From Diphasiastrum complanatum (taxonomy: Eukaryota > Streptophyta > Lycopodiopsida > Lycopodiales > Lycopodiaceae), in contig CM055099.1 of the NCBI GenBank assembly GCA_029204225.1, positions 56,298,386-56,362,385 of the forward strand: a DNA stretch of 64,000 bases. The letters run 5' to 3'. The notes below the pieces were generated by a model, which was given only the letters and a program-made list of their open reading frames with translations, ran no database searches and had not been told where the DNA came from. Of this stretch, positions 32,431 through 44,617 are shown piece by piece (position 1 is the stretch's first letter; each line of letters opens with the position of its first letter). The translations under genes were made by a program, and so were the position numbers.

Positions 32431-33813
32431 ATCAAATAGATGGAGTTCATGTAGGAACTCTGATTCACGCTTCTTGATCTCTTGATCTCACGGTCTCTCG
32501 TCTTCTCATCTCATTCTATGATTTGATGTCTTATTATTCTTGTTTTATTCTATATATATACATAGTTCTAAAAAAGGTGTCGTGAAAATTATGGACCATT
32601 TAGCATAAATTGTATAGGTATTAGGCATGACAGAAGAACAATTACTGCTTGGTAGTAATTTGAAAGGTGACATTGTCTATATTGAATAGAGAATAGAAAG
32701 AGCTTCTTTTTTAGTGGTACAGTCAACAATCGAAGATGTTGAATGCATCTAGTCAACTGTTGATGGAGCCGAAGTTGAGTAGGTCGAGTCGATCTTGTTA
32801 TTTCAAAAGTCTAAGTATAAATAGATTGTTCGACTATGCGACTAAAAGTTGTAGACTATTACAAAGAGTGGATATTATATAGTTTAGGAGTACTCAAAAG
32901 ATGAATTCAAGTGAGTAGGAATAACATTAAACTGCAACAAATTATTGTATAGTTAATCAGTTTCCTGTTTTCAGTAGTGACTAGAACGTGACCCACTATT
33001 AGCATATCAATCGGGCACTTGTCCCTTAGTCGGCTACTTGGATTAGTTGAGTAGCCACATGTAGGAAATTAGCCCATACAATAGATTTTTGTAAACATGT
33101 GCTATACTCATGGGCATGTCCTAAGTTTGTCAACTATTACGGTCTAAACTGGGCCTTGTTACTTGGACATGTGCTATTTAAGTTAGGTGTGTCTGGCCCA
33201 TGCGGTGTGGGGCCTTTGCTATATGTACAATGTTTATTTGTAATTTATTAACTTTTGGTATGCCATCTTTGGGATTTTGAGGTGCTTGAGCTATAGTGAA
33301 TGTGATTGTGATTCTGATCTGCATACTACACTAGATCTTTAAAAAGTTAACTAGTCTATGTCCTGGTTTTCAACCAGTCTTGATTACCTTGAAAAGTTGG
33401 ATGAAATTGACACCTAAAGATTCACCAAGGTCTCAACGAAGCTTGTACACTCAAATATCTGCTCCTCTCTATTCTACACACTTAATGTGGGATTACAACG
33501 TGACCCTTATGCTCTCAAAAAGAGGAGTGACTAGAAGTTAATTGAGTTCATATGTCAATTCTACACACGAAAATTGAGATTTTAGACTTTCACAAGTTCT
33601 CAAAGATCCATCCTTCTCTCCACGTTTTGATCTTGGATCAGACCTACAAGAATACATTTTTGGCACATGATGAACACATCAAACATTACATTGGACGATC
33701 CAGACTTAACTGTACCCATAGATTTGAAATTTTTGAATATTTGCCAATGTACGGCATAAGAAATTCCATTAACTTCTTTCAACATCTTAATTTGAGGACT
33801 CATAAGAGTAACT
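32431..33813. other. No gene supported; possible promoter-like LTR scrap
   Basis: A plus-strand TATA-like TATAAATA at 32816-32823, preceded by TCGA-rich sequence (GTAGGTCGAGTCGATC), resembles an LTR core but I could not find LTR edges or a partner. A minus-strand frame at 33872-33600 is unsupported. Confidence 0.35.
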
Positions 33814-34639
33814 TGTGCAAAATGCAAAAATAAGCTTGGTAGAGGCCAGAAGTCTTGTAGATAGATAAACACACATGTTTCCCACGTGTGAAAATAGTGT
33901 ACTTGTCATGTACCATAATCATATAGGTTGTACATATGATTTTATTCAAGTTCTAGTGGCTAAAAAGGCCAAAAACTAGTTTTCTAGACATATGACACAT
34001 GGCATCAATCTATTGATTGCATGAGCCACATCCTTTGGTTAGGTGTCATATCACATGTGTAGAGGACAGCTCACATGTGTGAAATAAGCTGAAAGAGGCA
34101 AATTTTGACTTCTAGAAGATTTCCAAGTAGATCTCCATATAGAAGGAAAATGGACCAAAAATGCTCAAAATAGAAGGTTTTGTCCAAGTGTCAGTTTTGC
34201 ATGATGAATCATCATATCATATGACAAAGCACCTTCACACATGTGGGATCAGAGGGATGATCAGTACCACGAGCTCCCACTTATTGTATATATAGAGCCA
34301 CATTTGGCCATAATCATTGTGAGACACCAATCTTGGTTTTGGAAGCAATTTTGAGTGATTTTTTCCATTTGTCTACATTTGCTTTGATTGTTTTGAGGTT
34401 CTATCAATGTATACTTGATTTTCAGGTTGGAGTCCATACCAGACAGTTTTTCACACGTGTGAAACCATAAAGTACACTTACCTTCATTTAATGATTGTTC
34501 TTGTTAGGATTTTGTGTCTAGAATTGATCTAGATTGATCTTAATCTAAAGTAGATTGATAGATCAAGTAATTTGACAACCAATCCCTCTAGAGGATCAGA
34601 TTAGGATCCACTCTTGGTCCTTTTTATACTTTTTGCACA
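33814..34639 (+). repeat. Element G 5' LTR
   Basis: It ends CACA at 34639 right before the primer site. The inferred start TGTGCAAAATGC at 33814 gives 826 bp, close to D (836) and C (862), and places a CCCACGTGTGAAA motif about 70 bp in, as in those LTRs. A perfect CACACGTGTG lies at 34452-34461. The right edge is firm, the left edge inferred. Confidence 0.7.
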
Positions 34640-34652
34640 TGGTATCAAAGCC
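34640..34652 (+). other. Primer-binding site of element G
   Basis: TGGTATCAAAGCC, one change from the copia consensus TGGTATCAGAGCC. Confidence 0.85.
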
Positions 34653-36419
34653 AAGTACAAGAGGTTTTATTGAAATTGATAGGGTTGATTCAAATTAAAG
34701 CCAAAATTAGCAATTTTTTGGAAACTAGTCAAATTTTGTGTAGCGAGTTGGATTTGATAGCTATTCTCAAAATTTTTGGTCCAGATTTTGTTGTGGGCTA
34801 TAGGAATACTTTTCACACGTGTGAGGTCGTACAGCTCCGATTTTTACTGAGAAATTTCAAAAATTTGTAGAATTTGACTCACATACCCAATTTGAGTGAT
34901 TTTTGGTGCAAAATCAAGCATTTTCTATAGAGAATCTAATCCCTTGATTAGTTTTTGGATTAGATCAGCCAAGAAATTAAATTTGAAGCTTGAATTAGGT
35001 GCATTAATTTATTATCTCTGATTTTTTGAGTGCATGTTGAATCTATGCAAATCTTTTGTAGAATTTGACATAGATTGGCTTAAATTGAGAGTTCTAGAAA
35101 AGAGATTGAGATCCAAGTCACATTGTTCAACCCTACTCAATTTGTTTGAGTGATTGTAAGGTTTGAAAGGAGTCATTAAGGTGTCTATGGCAAATGTGTA
35201 GAGAGAGATCCAATTTTCTAAGAGTTCCTTCCTTTGTAGAGGGCAAGATCTAGAAGCTCATTTTGTGTTGTTATTGGTGGAGAGTTTGTCTCTTCCTAGT
35301 GATCAAATCTTTCTAAGTGGCATTAGCTCTTTGAAGCACAATATCTTAGTGAGAAAAATCACAACTTTTGATTTTGAATTTCATTCCAAGTCTTAAAAAG
35401 TAGAGTAATTGGTGGAATCCAATAGGAGTAATTGAATTTAATTTGATGAGCAAAGATTGACATAGTATGTATGAAACTCAAATTAGTTCTATTCAACTTT
35501 CTTTGTGAGAGTATGAGGGTCAATTTGTGATCTCGTTTGCTGTCTAGAATGAGGAGGAGTCCATATTTGAGTATTCATGCATGGTTGAGATCTTTGTGAA
35601 TCACTAGTTGTCTAATTTTAAAGCTTTGTGAAAATTTGGTGGTATAGTTTGTTTTCAAATCAAATCAAATTCATTCTAAATCTCAAGAGTGAGATTATTT
35701 GGGTCAAGAGTGAGTCCAAAAGAAGTGATTAAGTTTGATTTTCATGTGTTTGAAACAAAACCCATCTTTTGTTCAAGAATCTCATGTGTTGAGAGAACTA
35801 GTCAAGTAAAAAGGAAAATCTAGGTGTCAAATCTTTTTCATATCCATTTCAACTTTCAAAATAAAGAGTCATTGGTATTTTATGAGTCAAATAGGAGATT
35901 GAATCTGATTTCTTTAGTGATTTGATTCAAAGATTGTGTGCTTTTGTCTTAGTGATCAAAGCAAAGTTTCCAAGTGACTAGTCATTACTGTGAAAATTGA
36001 TTCTTAGGTTTGTGAGCTAGATCTTTTGTAGATCCTTCTAGATTGTTGAAGATGTTCAAATCTAGTCTCTTGAAAGTCACAAATTACATTTGTAGAATCA
36101 TATCACAGGTTTTTATTCACATGGCATTAATAGGTGGCATCCTATTGAAGGAAAGAAAGGATCCTAAGTGCAAAGGATGGAGCTTCAAGTTCAAAATGCA
36201 AATACAAGAAGGACAAGTCCAAGGAAAGGTGTTTCCTTTGTGGAAAGGTGAATGAGGCTTGGAATCTCACAAGGACTTGCAATATTTGTCTTCAAGAGTG
36301 CATCACAACACATGTCAAATCTTTTGAAATTTTTCATTTGGAAGTGCATTGTTTGGTTCAAGATACAAAGATAGATGTCACTTTCATGAAAGTAACTTGG
36401 ATTTATTTTATGTGCTTGG
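34653..36419 (+). pseudogene. Element G leader and ruined gag
   Basis: The first 1.4 kb is a leader-like stretch with no frame and a perfect CACACGTGTG at 34814. Around 36170-36290 the plus strand in mixed frames gives a Lys-rich run then RCFLCGKVNEAWNLTRTC, recognisable as the nucleocapsid zinc knuckle. Sequence is interrupted at 36420 by element E; 36415-36419 (CTTGG) is the left target duplication. Confidence 0.6.
36415..36419. repeat. Target-site duplication of element E, left copy
   Basis: CTTGG, repeated exactly at 42408-42412 outside the other LTR. Confidence 0.95.
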
Positions 36420-37110
36420 TGTGAAAAGTACGATACTAAGGACCATAAATGGATCTTTGAATGATCCACAAGGTGATTGTATGCTTGTTAAACAATCTAT
36501 CAGAAACTAGTCATCAGAAAACAAGATCTAGTTTAGCAGCTTGATAGGAAACAAGTAGAGACAATCAAAGCATTGATCAAATAGTCTAATCCAACTCCAC
36601 ACGTGTGGAAATAAGGCTGTAGTACGGCCTGTAGACAGTGTTTACAAAGTGCCAAAGCTGGGTTTCATTGAAAAAATAGAGTAATCACCATACAATGAGA
36701 GGAAACTCGAGTTTCTCCTTGAGGCTCCAAAAAGTTTCTATCTTCTCACTATGGAGAATGGAAATACATAGTAAAACACACTTCCTTTGCAAAGTTAGGT
36801 GAAAATCCAGCATGTAATAAGGAAGTAGACTCCACTTTCTTGCCCTAATGTGAAAACCCTAGTCTAGATCCAAGAGTCATGCTTGGTAGGTGCATGGTAG
36901 GTACAAATCTCATCATAAATCATGGTCTAGATCCTACAAAGTAGGAATCACTACCAAATAGACACAACCACTCCTCTTGACTCGTGGTAACCTACTTTAG
37001 GTGTGTATGTACAAGTGGCACTTTTGCCAATCAAGTAACCAACAAACAATATTGACAAAATGTACAATATTCTACATGGCTAGATTTGCCAATGTAGGCA
37101 ATTTTTCACA
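36420..37110 (-). repeat. Element E 3' LTR
   Basis: 691 bp from TGTGAAAAGTAC to ATTTTTCACA (plus-strand reading), followed by the purine tract complement CTCCTCCTC. It holds CACACGTGTG at 36598-36607. Confidence 0.95.
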
Positions 37111-37893
37111 CTCCTCCTCAAATCTAGCCTTGGAGATCACAATGCTTTTATCAATAACTCCAATTGAAGATCTAAGCTTGACAAATGAATCTTTAGGTAA
37201 AGGTTTAGTAAACAAATCAGCCAAGCAACTTGATGATGGCACGTGTTGGAGCTTGATCTCTTTAGCTTGTACTTTTTTCCTCACGAAATGATGAGCAATT
37301 TCGATGTGTTTGCTCCTTGCATGGAATGTAGGATTAGTTGCAAGTGATTGGGCTGATTGGTTGTCACAATAGATGATAGGGATCTCCTCCTCCATGACAT
37401 GAAGCTCCACCAATAGCCTTTTGAGCCACAAGACCTCCTTGCATGTTGATGTCAAGGCCTTGTATTTGGATTCTGTGGAAGATAGGGAGATGGTATCTTG
37501 CTTTTTGGAAAGCCATGATACTACTCCATCACATAGAAAGGTGGCAAAGGCACTTGTTGATCTTCTATCCACTTTGTCACCTGCAAAATCCGAGTCACTA
37601 TAGGCTCTTAAGCCAAGATTAGTTCCTCTATACAAAATACCAAAATTCTTAGTGAATGAAATGTATCTAAGAACTCTTTTGGCCATCTTCCAATGTGAAA
37701 CTAGAGGACTTTGCATGAATTGGCTTAACTTTCCAACACTATAACTAAGATCAGGTCTAGTTATAGTTAAATAGACCAAGGAGCCAATAAGCCTTCTATA
37801 TAATGTGATGTCCTCAAAGGATGCTTCATCACAACCAATAGATGCTTTTACATGTTGCTCCATTGGTGTCTCAATGCCTTTACAATTCTTCAT
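37072..37893 (-). pseudogene. Element E RT tail and RNase H, frame running into the LTR
   Basis: The 273-residue frame starts KNCKGIETPMEQH and includes YLTITRPDLSYSVGKLSQFM, AYSDSDFAGDKVDRRSTSAF, DTISLSSTESKYKAL, IIYCDNQSAQSLATN, HARSKHIEIAHHFVRKKV and ADLFTKPLPKDSF, a complete copia RNase H. It ends ARFEEECEKLPTLANLAM: the EEE is coded by the purine tract, and the last 13 residues and stop lie inside the 3' LTR. Upstream RT is in another frame. Confidence 0.92.
37111..37124 (-). other. Polypurine tract of element E
   Basis: The minus strand reads GATTTGAGGAGGAG immediately before the LTR start TGTGAAAAA. It is also translated: the pol frame runs through it. Confidence 0.85.
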
Positions 37894-37957
37894 TCCAAAT
37901 CTATCTAGGATGGATGTAGCATATTTAGATTGACAAATGAAGCTAAAATCACATCCT

Positions 37958-38146
37958 CTAATAACCTCTATTGAAGCTCAATAGGCCGAGATCTACCATC
38001 TTAAACTCTTTTGCTGAAGCAATTTTTACATCTCTAATTCCATCTAGATCATTACCACTCAAGATAATGTCATCTACATACAAAACAAGAATAATGATCA
38101 TGCCATCATGAAAACTTATATACAATGATGGATCATAGGCACTCAT
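37958..38146 (-). pseudogene. Element E RT catalytic segment
   Basis: The frame reads MSAYDPSLYISFHDGMIIIL, then VLYVDDIILSGND, the RT catalytic YVDD, and KEFKMVDLGLL. A one-base loss at its start and a deletion with frameshift after DLGLL separate it from the neighbouring frames. The catalytic aspartates are intact. Confidence 0.9.
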
Positions 38147-41085
38147 TACAAAATTGATGGAAATGAGAAAAGAGTTAGCCTAGAGTACCATGCTCTAGGT
38201 GCTTGCTTGAGCCCATAAAGGCTCTTCTTCAAAAAACACACCTTTCCTTCATGCTTTGCCTTGATGAAGCCCTCAGGTTGCCTCATGTAGATCTCTTCCT
38301 CCAAATAACCATTGAGGAATGCATTTGTGAAGTCAAGTTGGAATAGCTCCCAATTGAAGGTTGTAGCAAGACTAATGATCAACCTGATAGTAACAAGCTT
38401 AGCCACAGGAGCAAAAGTCTCATCATAGTCAATGCCTTTGGTTTGTAAAAAACCTTTGGCAACAAGCCTAGCTTTATGCTTGCTTATTGATCCATCTTGA
38501 TTATACTTCAATCTAAACACCCACTTGCAATCAAGAGGTTTCTTCCCTTGAGGAAGATCCACAAGATCCCAAGTTTGATTCTCAATAAGAGCATCATACT
38601 CTACTTGCATAGCATCCATCCAACTTTTAGACTTACAAGCATCTTCATAGCATGTTGGCTCATCTAACATTGAAGTAAGAAAGGTGTAAGATGTGAAAGA
38701 TGATGAGCCTTCCCTTTGATCACCTTGACCATCATAGGTGAGCCTCAATGGCTCGGATCTTGCCCTTGTAGATCTTCTTGGAGTTCTTGGAGTTCTTGCA
38801 TCTTGAGGTGGATCCTCAAGTTCTTCTTCACTTGGAAGCTCCTCCTCCATCCTAGCATGATCCTTGGCATCAAGATGATTAGTAGCATTATCATCCAAAT
38901 CACAAGCATGTCCTTCATAAAAAATAACATCCCTACTCACTATCACCTTGCTAGTGATGGGATTGAAGACTCTATAACCTTTGCTATTCTCACCATATCC
39001 CACAAAGATGCATTTGATGGATGTTGCATCATCCTTCCTTCTCTTATCCAAGGATTGGTGTACATAGCAAGTGGATCCAAAAACTTTGAGATCTTTGAGA
39101 TTGGGCTTCTCTCCAAATAGAGCTTCAAATGGTGTGATTCCTCCAATGGCTTGGTTTGGCAATCTATTGCACAAATAGTTAGCACAAGTTATTGCTTCAC
39201 CCCAAAATGGTTTGGATAGAGAAGCATCTAGCCTTAAGGCCTTAGCACACTCACAAAGAGATCTATTTCTTCTCTCACTCACTCCATTTTGTTGAGGGGT
39301 GTATGGACATGACAACTCCCTCTTTATGCCATTAGAAATACAAAAGTCAATCAACTTATTGGAGACATATTCACCTCCATTATCACTCCTTAATACCTTA
39401 ATCTTGGTACTAAGTTGATTTTCTACCAAAGTCTTGAACTTTACAAAAGAATCAAACACCATTGATTTGCTAGACAAGAGGTACATCCAACAAAATCTAG
39501 AATAGTCATCAATGAAGATTACATAGTCCTTGGCACCACCATTAGACTCATGTGAAAAACTATGCACATCCGAATGGATGAGTTCAAGAGGAGAGTTTGA
39601 TCTTGATGTAGATCTTGAGAAGGGTAGCTTGTGAGCCTTTGAGAGGCTGCATGCTTCACATCTCTTCCCACACTTTGACAAATGCTTGGGGAGTCCAACT
39701 GCAAGCTCCTTTGTAGTCATAGATTCCATGGCTTTGTAGTTGGGGTGGCCCAACCTTTTGTGCCACAGTTCCACCTTTGATAGCTCCAACTTTTCCAAGT
39801 TAACACTCTCCACTGCAATATTAGCATCAAGCTTAAACAATCTACCTTGCTTAAAGCCTTTGGCTATACATTCATCATTTCTAAGGATGGAACAAACTCC
39901 ATGCTTAAATTGTACATCTAGGCCATTATCCATTAACTGGCCAGCACTAAGCAAATTCTTGGTTAACTTAGGAACATAAAGAACATTATCTAGATTCATC
40001 CTTTTGGATGATCCCACATACAAGGGAATTGTTCCTATTCCACTTATCTTACATTCTTGACTACTTGCAGTATAGATTGATCTATGTAAGTCATTGTAAG
40101 AAAGTAAGGTGGAGAATATGTCCTTTTGATATGTCATGTGGGAACTTGCCCCACTATCAATCCACCAAGAATCATTGGTGTTGCTCTTGGATGATGGTGG
40201 TTTGTTGGAAACCATCAAGGATGACTCTTCATCCTCCTCTTCCTCCTGATGTGCAATGTTGCTTTGTTTGCTCTCTTGTGCCTTCTTCTTCTTGAGACAT
40301 TCTGATGCAAAATGTCCTTTCTTTCCACAGAAAAAACATTTGTACTTGGACTTGTCTTTGATCTTGCCCTTTGAGCTTGAAGCCTCATCCTCCTCCTTGG
40401 TCTCCTTGAAGTGCTTCTTCTTGCCATTGGTCTTCTTCTTGCTTTTAAATGAGAAATTAGCTTTCTCATCACCATCCTGGAGAGAAATAGCATTCATTCT
40501 TGCATTGGTATGCAACATCCTACACTCTTCAGCTACTAATACACTGTGTAGCTTTTCTATAGTAAGCAAAGTGTCTTGGATTGCAAAGCTTTGGACCAAA
40601 TTTGTAAAGCCACTGCCTAGACCATTTAGGACAATATGAAAAAGCTCACTATCTTGAATCTTCTCTCCAATGGAAGCTAACTCCCTATTAAGAGACTTGA
40701 TTCTTAGCACATAATCTTGTGCATTCTCATCACTCCTCTTCATGCTTTGTAGAATCTGGTTCCTAAGCATGAGAACCCTCGTAGTGTTACTAGACTCATA
40801 GATAGATTTTAAAGATTCCCAAGCCTCTTTAGCACTCTTACATGATGATACTTCCCTTAAAAGATCATTGCTTACATTCATCTTAATATAGTGAAGTGCA
40901 AGCCTAGACCTCTTCTTGTATCTCACTAATTCTTGTGCACCTAGAGGTTCATCTTCATCATCTATTAGAAACTCATAAAGATCCTGGAGCACCATTAGTG
41001 ACTTCATCCTCACTTTCAAAATAGCATAATTGGTAGAATTTAACCTCTCACTAGCTTCTAGAAGGTAGGCTCCCACTGATCCCAT
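38146..41085 (-). pseudogene. Element E gag-pol, 979 residues up to the RT frameshift
   Basis: One long frame holds gag (residues 1 to about 245; ASERLNSTNYAILKVRM, EAWESLKSIYESSNTTRVLM), a zinc knuckle CFFCGKKGHFASEC at 250-263, protease WWIDSGASSHM with DSG at 310-312, the zinc-binding LWHKRLGHPN and CGKRCEACSL, integrase HSDVHS, RSDNGGEY and NGVSERRNR (all three acids), an acidic Glu/Asp linker, and RT from CKWVFRLKYN to LYGLKQAPRAWYSRL. It ends there because one base is missing relative to C. The ATG at 41085 matches the start used by C and D. C has Trp where E has Leu in the AIxKVRM block. Confidence 0.95.
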
Positions 41086-41703
41086 CTTACTAGCAAGATT
41101 CTACACACAAGATATAGATTTGTTTGGACCTGAAACTCACAAAGGTTTCAAACTTGCAGTGTTTCACTCAAATGTTGACTTCTAATCCAACAGATGGATT
41201 TGTAATCACAGTTCTATCACTCCCTCACAAGCTAGAATGAAGATAAGATGAGATGAAAACTACACTCAAGCAAATCTTGCCAATCTTGGCTATTCTTGGA
41301 CAAAAAACTGACTCTATCTCTCTCATTCACTTTGATGTACTTTCAAGACCTGGTTTCCACTTTAATAAGGTCGGAAATCAGCCTAGATTAATTAGTTTTC
41401 ATGAAAAAAATTCAAAACTAATCAATGGCAAGTGATCTTGGTAGCTTATCCTAGGATTTGCACCAAAAATTACATCAAACTGACACCATATGAATTTTCT
41501 ATGATCCAATGAATATGGTTATTAAATGCTGGTTCAGAGATGCCCACACGTGTGAACAGTACGGATTTTGATCCTGAAAAAGTTTGGGATCAAATCCCCT
41601 CACCAAAACCTGGATACCAGCTCGCCCTTCCAATACTAGCTTTTTGCACCAAAACCTGCGAAAACTGGATTAGATTCAAACACAGATCAATGGCCTTGTA
41701 CTT
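41086..41703 (-). other. Element E untranslated leader
   Basis: About 618 nt between the primer site and the gag ATG, without a conserved frame. It carries one perfect CACACGTGTG at 41545-41554 near a GTAC, as the leaders of B, C, D and G carry the same or a near motif. Confidence 0.7.
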
Positions 41704-41716
41704 GGCTCTGATACCA
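41704..41716 (-). other. Primer-binding site of element E
   Basis: The minus strand reads TGGTATCAGAGCC, a perfect initiator-tRNA-Met type site abutting the LTR. Confidence 0.95.
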
Positions 41717-42407
41717 TGTGAAAAGTACAGTACTAAGGACCATAAATGGATCTTTGAATGATCCACAAGGTGATTGTATGCTTGTTAAACAATCTATCAA
41801 AAACTAGTCATCAGAAAACAAGATCTAGTTTAGCAGCTTGATAGGAAACAAGTAGAGACAATCAAAGCATTGATCAAATAGTCTAATCCAACTCCACACG
41901 TGTGGAAATAAGGCTGTAGTACGGCCTGTAGACAGTGTTTACAAAGTGCCAAAGCTGGGTTTCATTGGAAAAATAGAGTAATCACCATACAATGAGAGGA
42001 AACTCGAGTTTCTCCTTGAGGCTCCAAAAAGTTTCTATCTTCTCACTATGGAGAATGGAAATACATAGTAAAACACACTTCCTTTGCAAAGTTAGGTGAA
42101 AATCCAGCATGTAATAAGGAAGTAGACTCCACTTTCTTGCCCTAATGTGAAAACCCTAGTCTAGATCCAAGAGTCATGCTTGGTAGGTGCATGGTAGGTA
42201 CAAATCTCATCATAAATCATGGTCTAGATCCTACAAAGTAGGAATCACTACCAAATAGACACAACCACTCCTCTTGACTCGTGGTAACCTACTTTAGGTG
42301 TGTATGTACAAGTGGCACTTTGGCCATTCAAGTAACCAACAAACAATATTGACAAAATGTACAATATTCTACATGGCTAGATTTGCCAATGTAGGCAATT
42401 TTTCACA
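41717..42407 (-). repeat. Element E 5' LTR
   Basis: 691 bp, same edges as the 3' LTR. It holds CACACGTGTG at 41895-41904. Confidence 0.95.
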
Positions 42408-42412
42408 CTTGG
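42408..42412. repeat. Target-site duplication of element E, right copy
   Basis: CTTGG, identical to 36415-36419. Confidence 0.95.
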
Positions 42413-42851
42413 AAAGTATTTTGCTTGGAACTTTGGACAAGTTCAAACTTATTGTTATTATCCAAGAGAAATCAATCAAGAATAAGGAGCAATCACAAAA
42501 TGAAAATAGTTTCATTTATGCTCTCATGTCAACTTATGAAAAACCATTTTCCTTTGAAGAGATTTTTGTATCTCAAAGGTGGATTAAGGCAATACTAGTT
42601 GAGTGTGATGCCTTAAAAATAGCAAAATATGTTTTCCTTGTAAGCTTACATTAGTTATGAAGTCAAGGAAATGAAAATATCTTTATAATGTAGGATCTTT
42701 TGGTTTCAATAAGATCATGAATGATGTGTTCATTCATAAAGATAAAAATTGTAAGTTTTTAATATTAAAGGCAAGTTGTAAACTTCTTATTAGAATAAGT
42801 GAAGCATCCAAAGTGGACACTTATATCTGTCCGTTAGTTACTTCTGTGTCA

Positions 42852-42853
<2 letters not shown>
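42413..42853 (+). pseudogene. Element G continued: RT N-terminal scrap
   Basis: Beyond E the plus strand gives LMSTYEKPFSFEEIFVSQRW and IKAILVECDALK, which matches the RT N-terminal block (FLTSLDEP.SFEEA..S..W..AM..EYDAL). Protease and integrase are therefore deleted between the gag remnant near 36290 and here. The remaining sequence to 42853 is too decayed to assign. Confidence 0.6.

Positions 42854-42889
<36 letters not shown>
42854..42889. repeat. (TC)18 microsatellite
   Basis: Thirty-six bases of uninterrupted TC. Confidence 0.95.
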
Positions 42890-42892
<3 letters not shown>

Positions 42893-44165
42893 TATTAGCA
42901 ATAATCTTGGCCACATTCACAAGATGGGATGTCTGATGAGGCTTCACCAAACACATGTTCACCGACATCTGCAAAATCCAGCGTCAACGTCAAAAATCCA
43001 AGAGCCCTTTGCTTACCCTGCCTTGACTGTGCAAGCATAATGATGAGAAAGTTTCTTATATCTACGCACTGCAAATAGTGCAATAACGCCTCCTGTGAAT
43101 TCTCGAATTGACCCTTGTAGTGTTGCTTAGCGAGTGCTAGCTTTTTTTTTGTACAATCAATGAATCAGCCATTCCAACACAGTGATGGAGCAGGTTCTGA
43201 TGCTATCATCGTCACTGCTCTGGTCAATAATATAGCTTCAGGATATACGATCCAGTTTTGCAGACTTATTTTAGAAATCAATTTAAATGAAGGGTTGGGC
43301 AGTAGGACACAGACTGCGCAGTACCATCAGTTGCTATTTTTTGCAGCCTGAGACAGTCGATGTTTCCCACAGTCGCTGATCCTGGATTTACCAAGTCATT
43401 GTAGCTGAAGAATGCTGAGCTGACCTATAATGACATCATTCAAGTGTATTCTATCCTTTTCTTTGCTGCTTTTCTATTTGCATTTCAAGTTATTCCTTAA
43501 AGATAGCACCATATTTACTTGGATTGTGTCCTACATTTGTGTCATTCCCTTCAAATTCGTGTTCTATTTTGGTAAAGAGAGTGAAGCTGACAACAACCCC
43601 AATCCTGTAGCCTGTACTCTTACTATTTCATTAGAGTTTCCTACCTTCATTTATTACCAACATTACTTTCTGATTTTGTTGGCATTGTATTGCACTTTTG
43701 CAATGCAATCTTAATATGTTTGTTTTAGTTGTTCAATGTAGTTGTTTCAAAAGTAAACATTAAAGTCAATGTCTTAAAATATAGAGATATGTGCCCCAAA
43801 AAGCTTTGCTACTTTGATAAGGACTTTATTGCAAAGACTGGGTCATTTAGATGCACCTCTCACCTCTCTATATGTGCAAGTAGTAAGTAACAAAAGGTCA
43901 TGTCCCTCTCTTTTTCTTGCATGCATGCTCACCATTTAAATTCACCTTCATATGCAAGTCATAACTAGCAAGAAAGTTCGTTTTCCCTCAATGCTTGCAA
44001 AAAAGTTTTTTTCAACCTAACACTAAACCTATAAAAAAAAATTCTACAAGCTTTTTAGCAAGTCATGGGCCAAAAGCTTATTGATTTTATTTGAAGAAGT
44101 CTCAAAAAATTTCTTTCAAAAAGGCTTAAATTTTTAAACAAGTCTTATGAGGCATTTATCATTTA
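42890..44165. other. Non-LTR-like stretch without a recognised gene
   Basis: Base composition to about 43430 is less AT-rich than its surroundings. Plus-strand frames at 43160-43351 (63 residues) and 43430-43714 (94 residues, hydrophobic) are not recognisable. It could hold decayed exons of a low-copy gene, but no splice-consistent chain was found. Confidence 0.35.
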
Positions 44166-44474
44166 TTGTTAGTGTTGGAGGATTTGCAGATTCCAAGGCA
44201 ACCTTAACCCTAGTTAATAAGTGAGAGAGATTTGGCACCCTGCGTGTGTAAGTCCAACCCGATGATCACATAGTTATTTGAATAATTAAAAATTAATAAA
44301 AGGACTTTAGGCCTTTTTGCAGGACTTTTAATGTTACAAGGCCTAAATGTCAACTTAGTGAATAAAGTTGGGTTTCTTTCCAACTTGGATGGTTCCCACT
44401 CTTTTTTAAGTTTGAATAGTTAGGGAGGCAGAAATGGACCAATAGGATTTTGAGGCCAGGGTCCTCCTCTCAAC

Positions 44475-44482
44475 TATAAAAG
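44475..44482 (+). promoter_or_regulatory. TATA box of gypsy-type LTR J2
   Basis: TATAAAAG about 290 bp before the primer site, in line with the J1 TATA box. Confidence 0.6.
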
Positions 44483-44543
44483 AAGACCATTTCCTTTGTA
44501 TTGCATATTCAATCTTGCTAATCTAAAGCAATTCTCCCAATTG

Positions 44544-44545
<2 letters not shown>

Positions 44546-44613
<68 letters not shown>
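44546..44613. repeat. (TC)34 microsatellite inside LTR J2
   Basis: Sixty-eight bases of uninterrupted TC about 64 bp downstream of the TATA box, so probably in the transcribed part of the LTR. A short second TC run follows at about 44646. Confidence 0.95.

Positions 44614-44617
<4 letters not shown>

Larger units (their letters stand above)
36420..42407 (-). mobile_element. Element E: nearly complete copia inserted in element G
   Basis: Two 691-bp LTRs (36420-37110 and 41717-42407) bracket a primer site, a leader of about 620 nt, gag-protease-integrase-RT-RNase H and a purine tract, with the 5-bp duplication CTTGG outside. The LTRs differ at roughly seven sites that I can see, under about 1.2 percent, so the insertion is young. 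Two breaks in RT separate pol into three frames, so E would need help from another element to move. Confidence 0.97.

Noticed and set aside
32545-32580. TATATATATACATA as a promoter
   Set aside because: Simple TA-rich sequence; no start, LTR edge or gene follows.
38716-39120. 134-residue plus-strand frame opposite element E pol, and similar frames opposite C, D and B
   Set aside because: They are antisense shadows of conserved pol domains with no independent support.
43160-43714. Two plus-strand frames as exons of a host gene
   Set aside because: No recognisable domain, no consistent splice sites and no supporting frame on either side.
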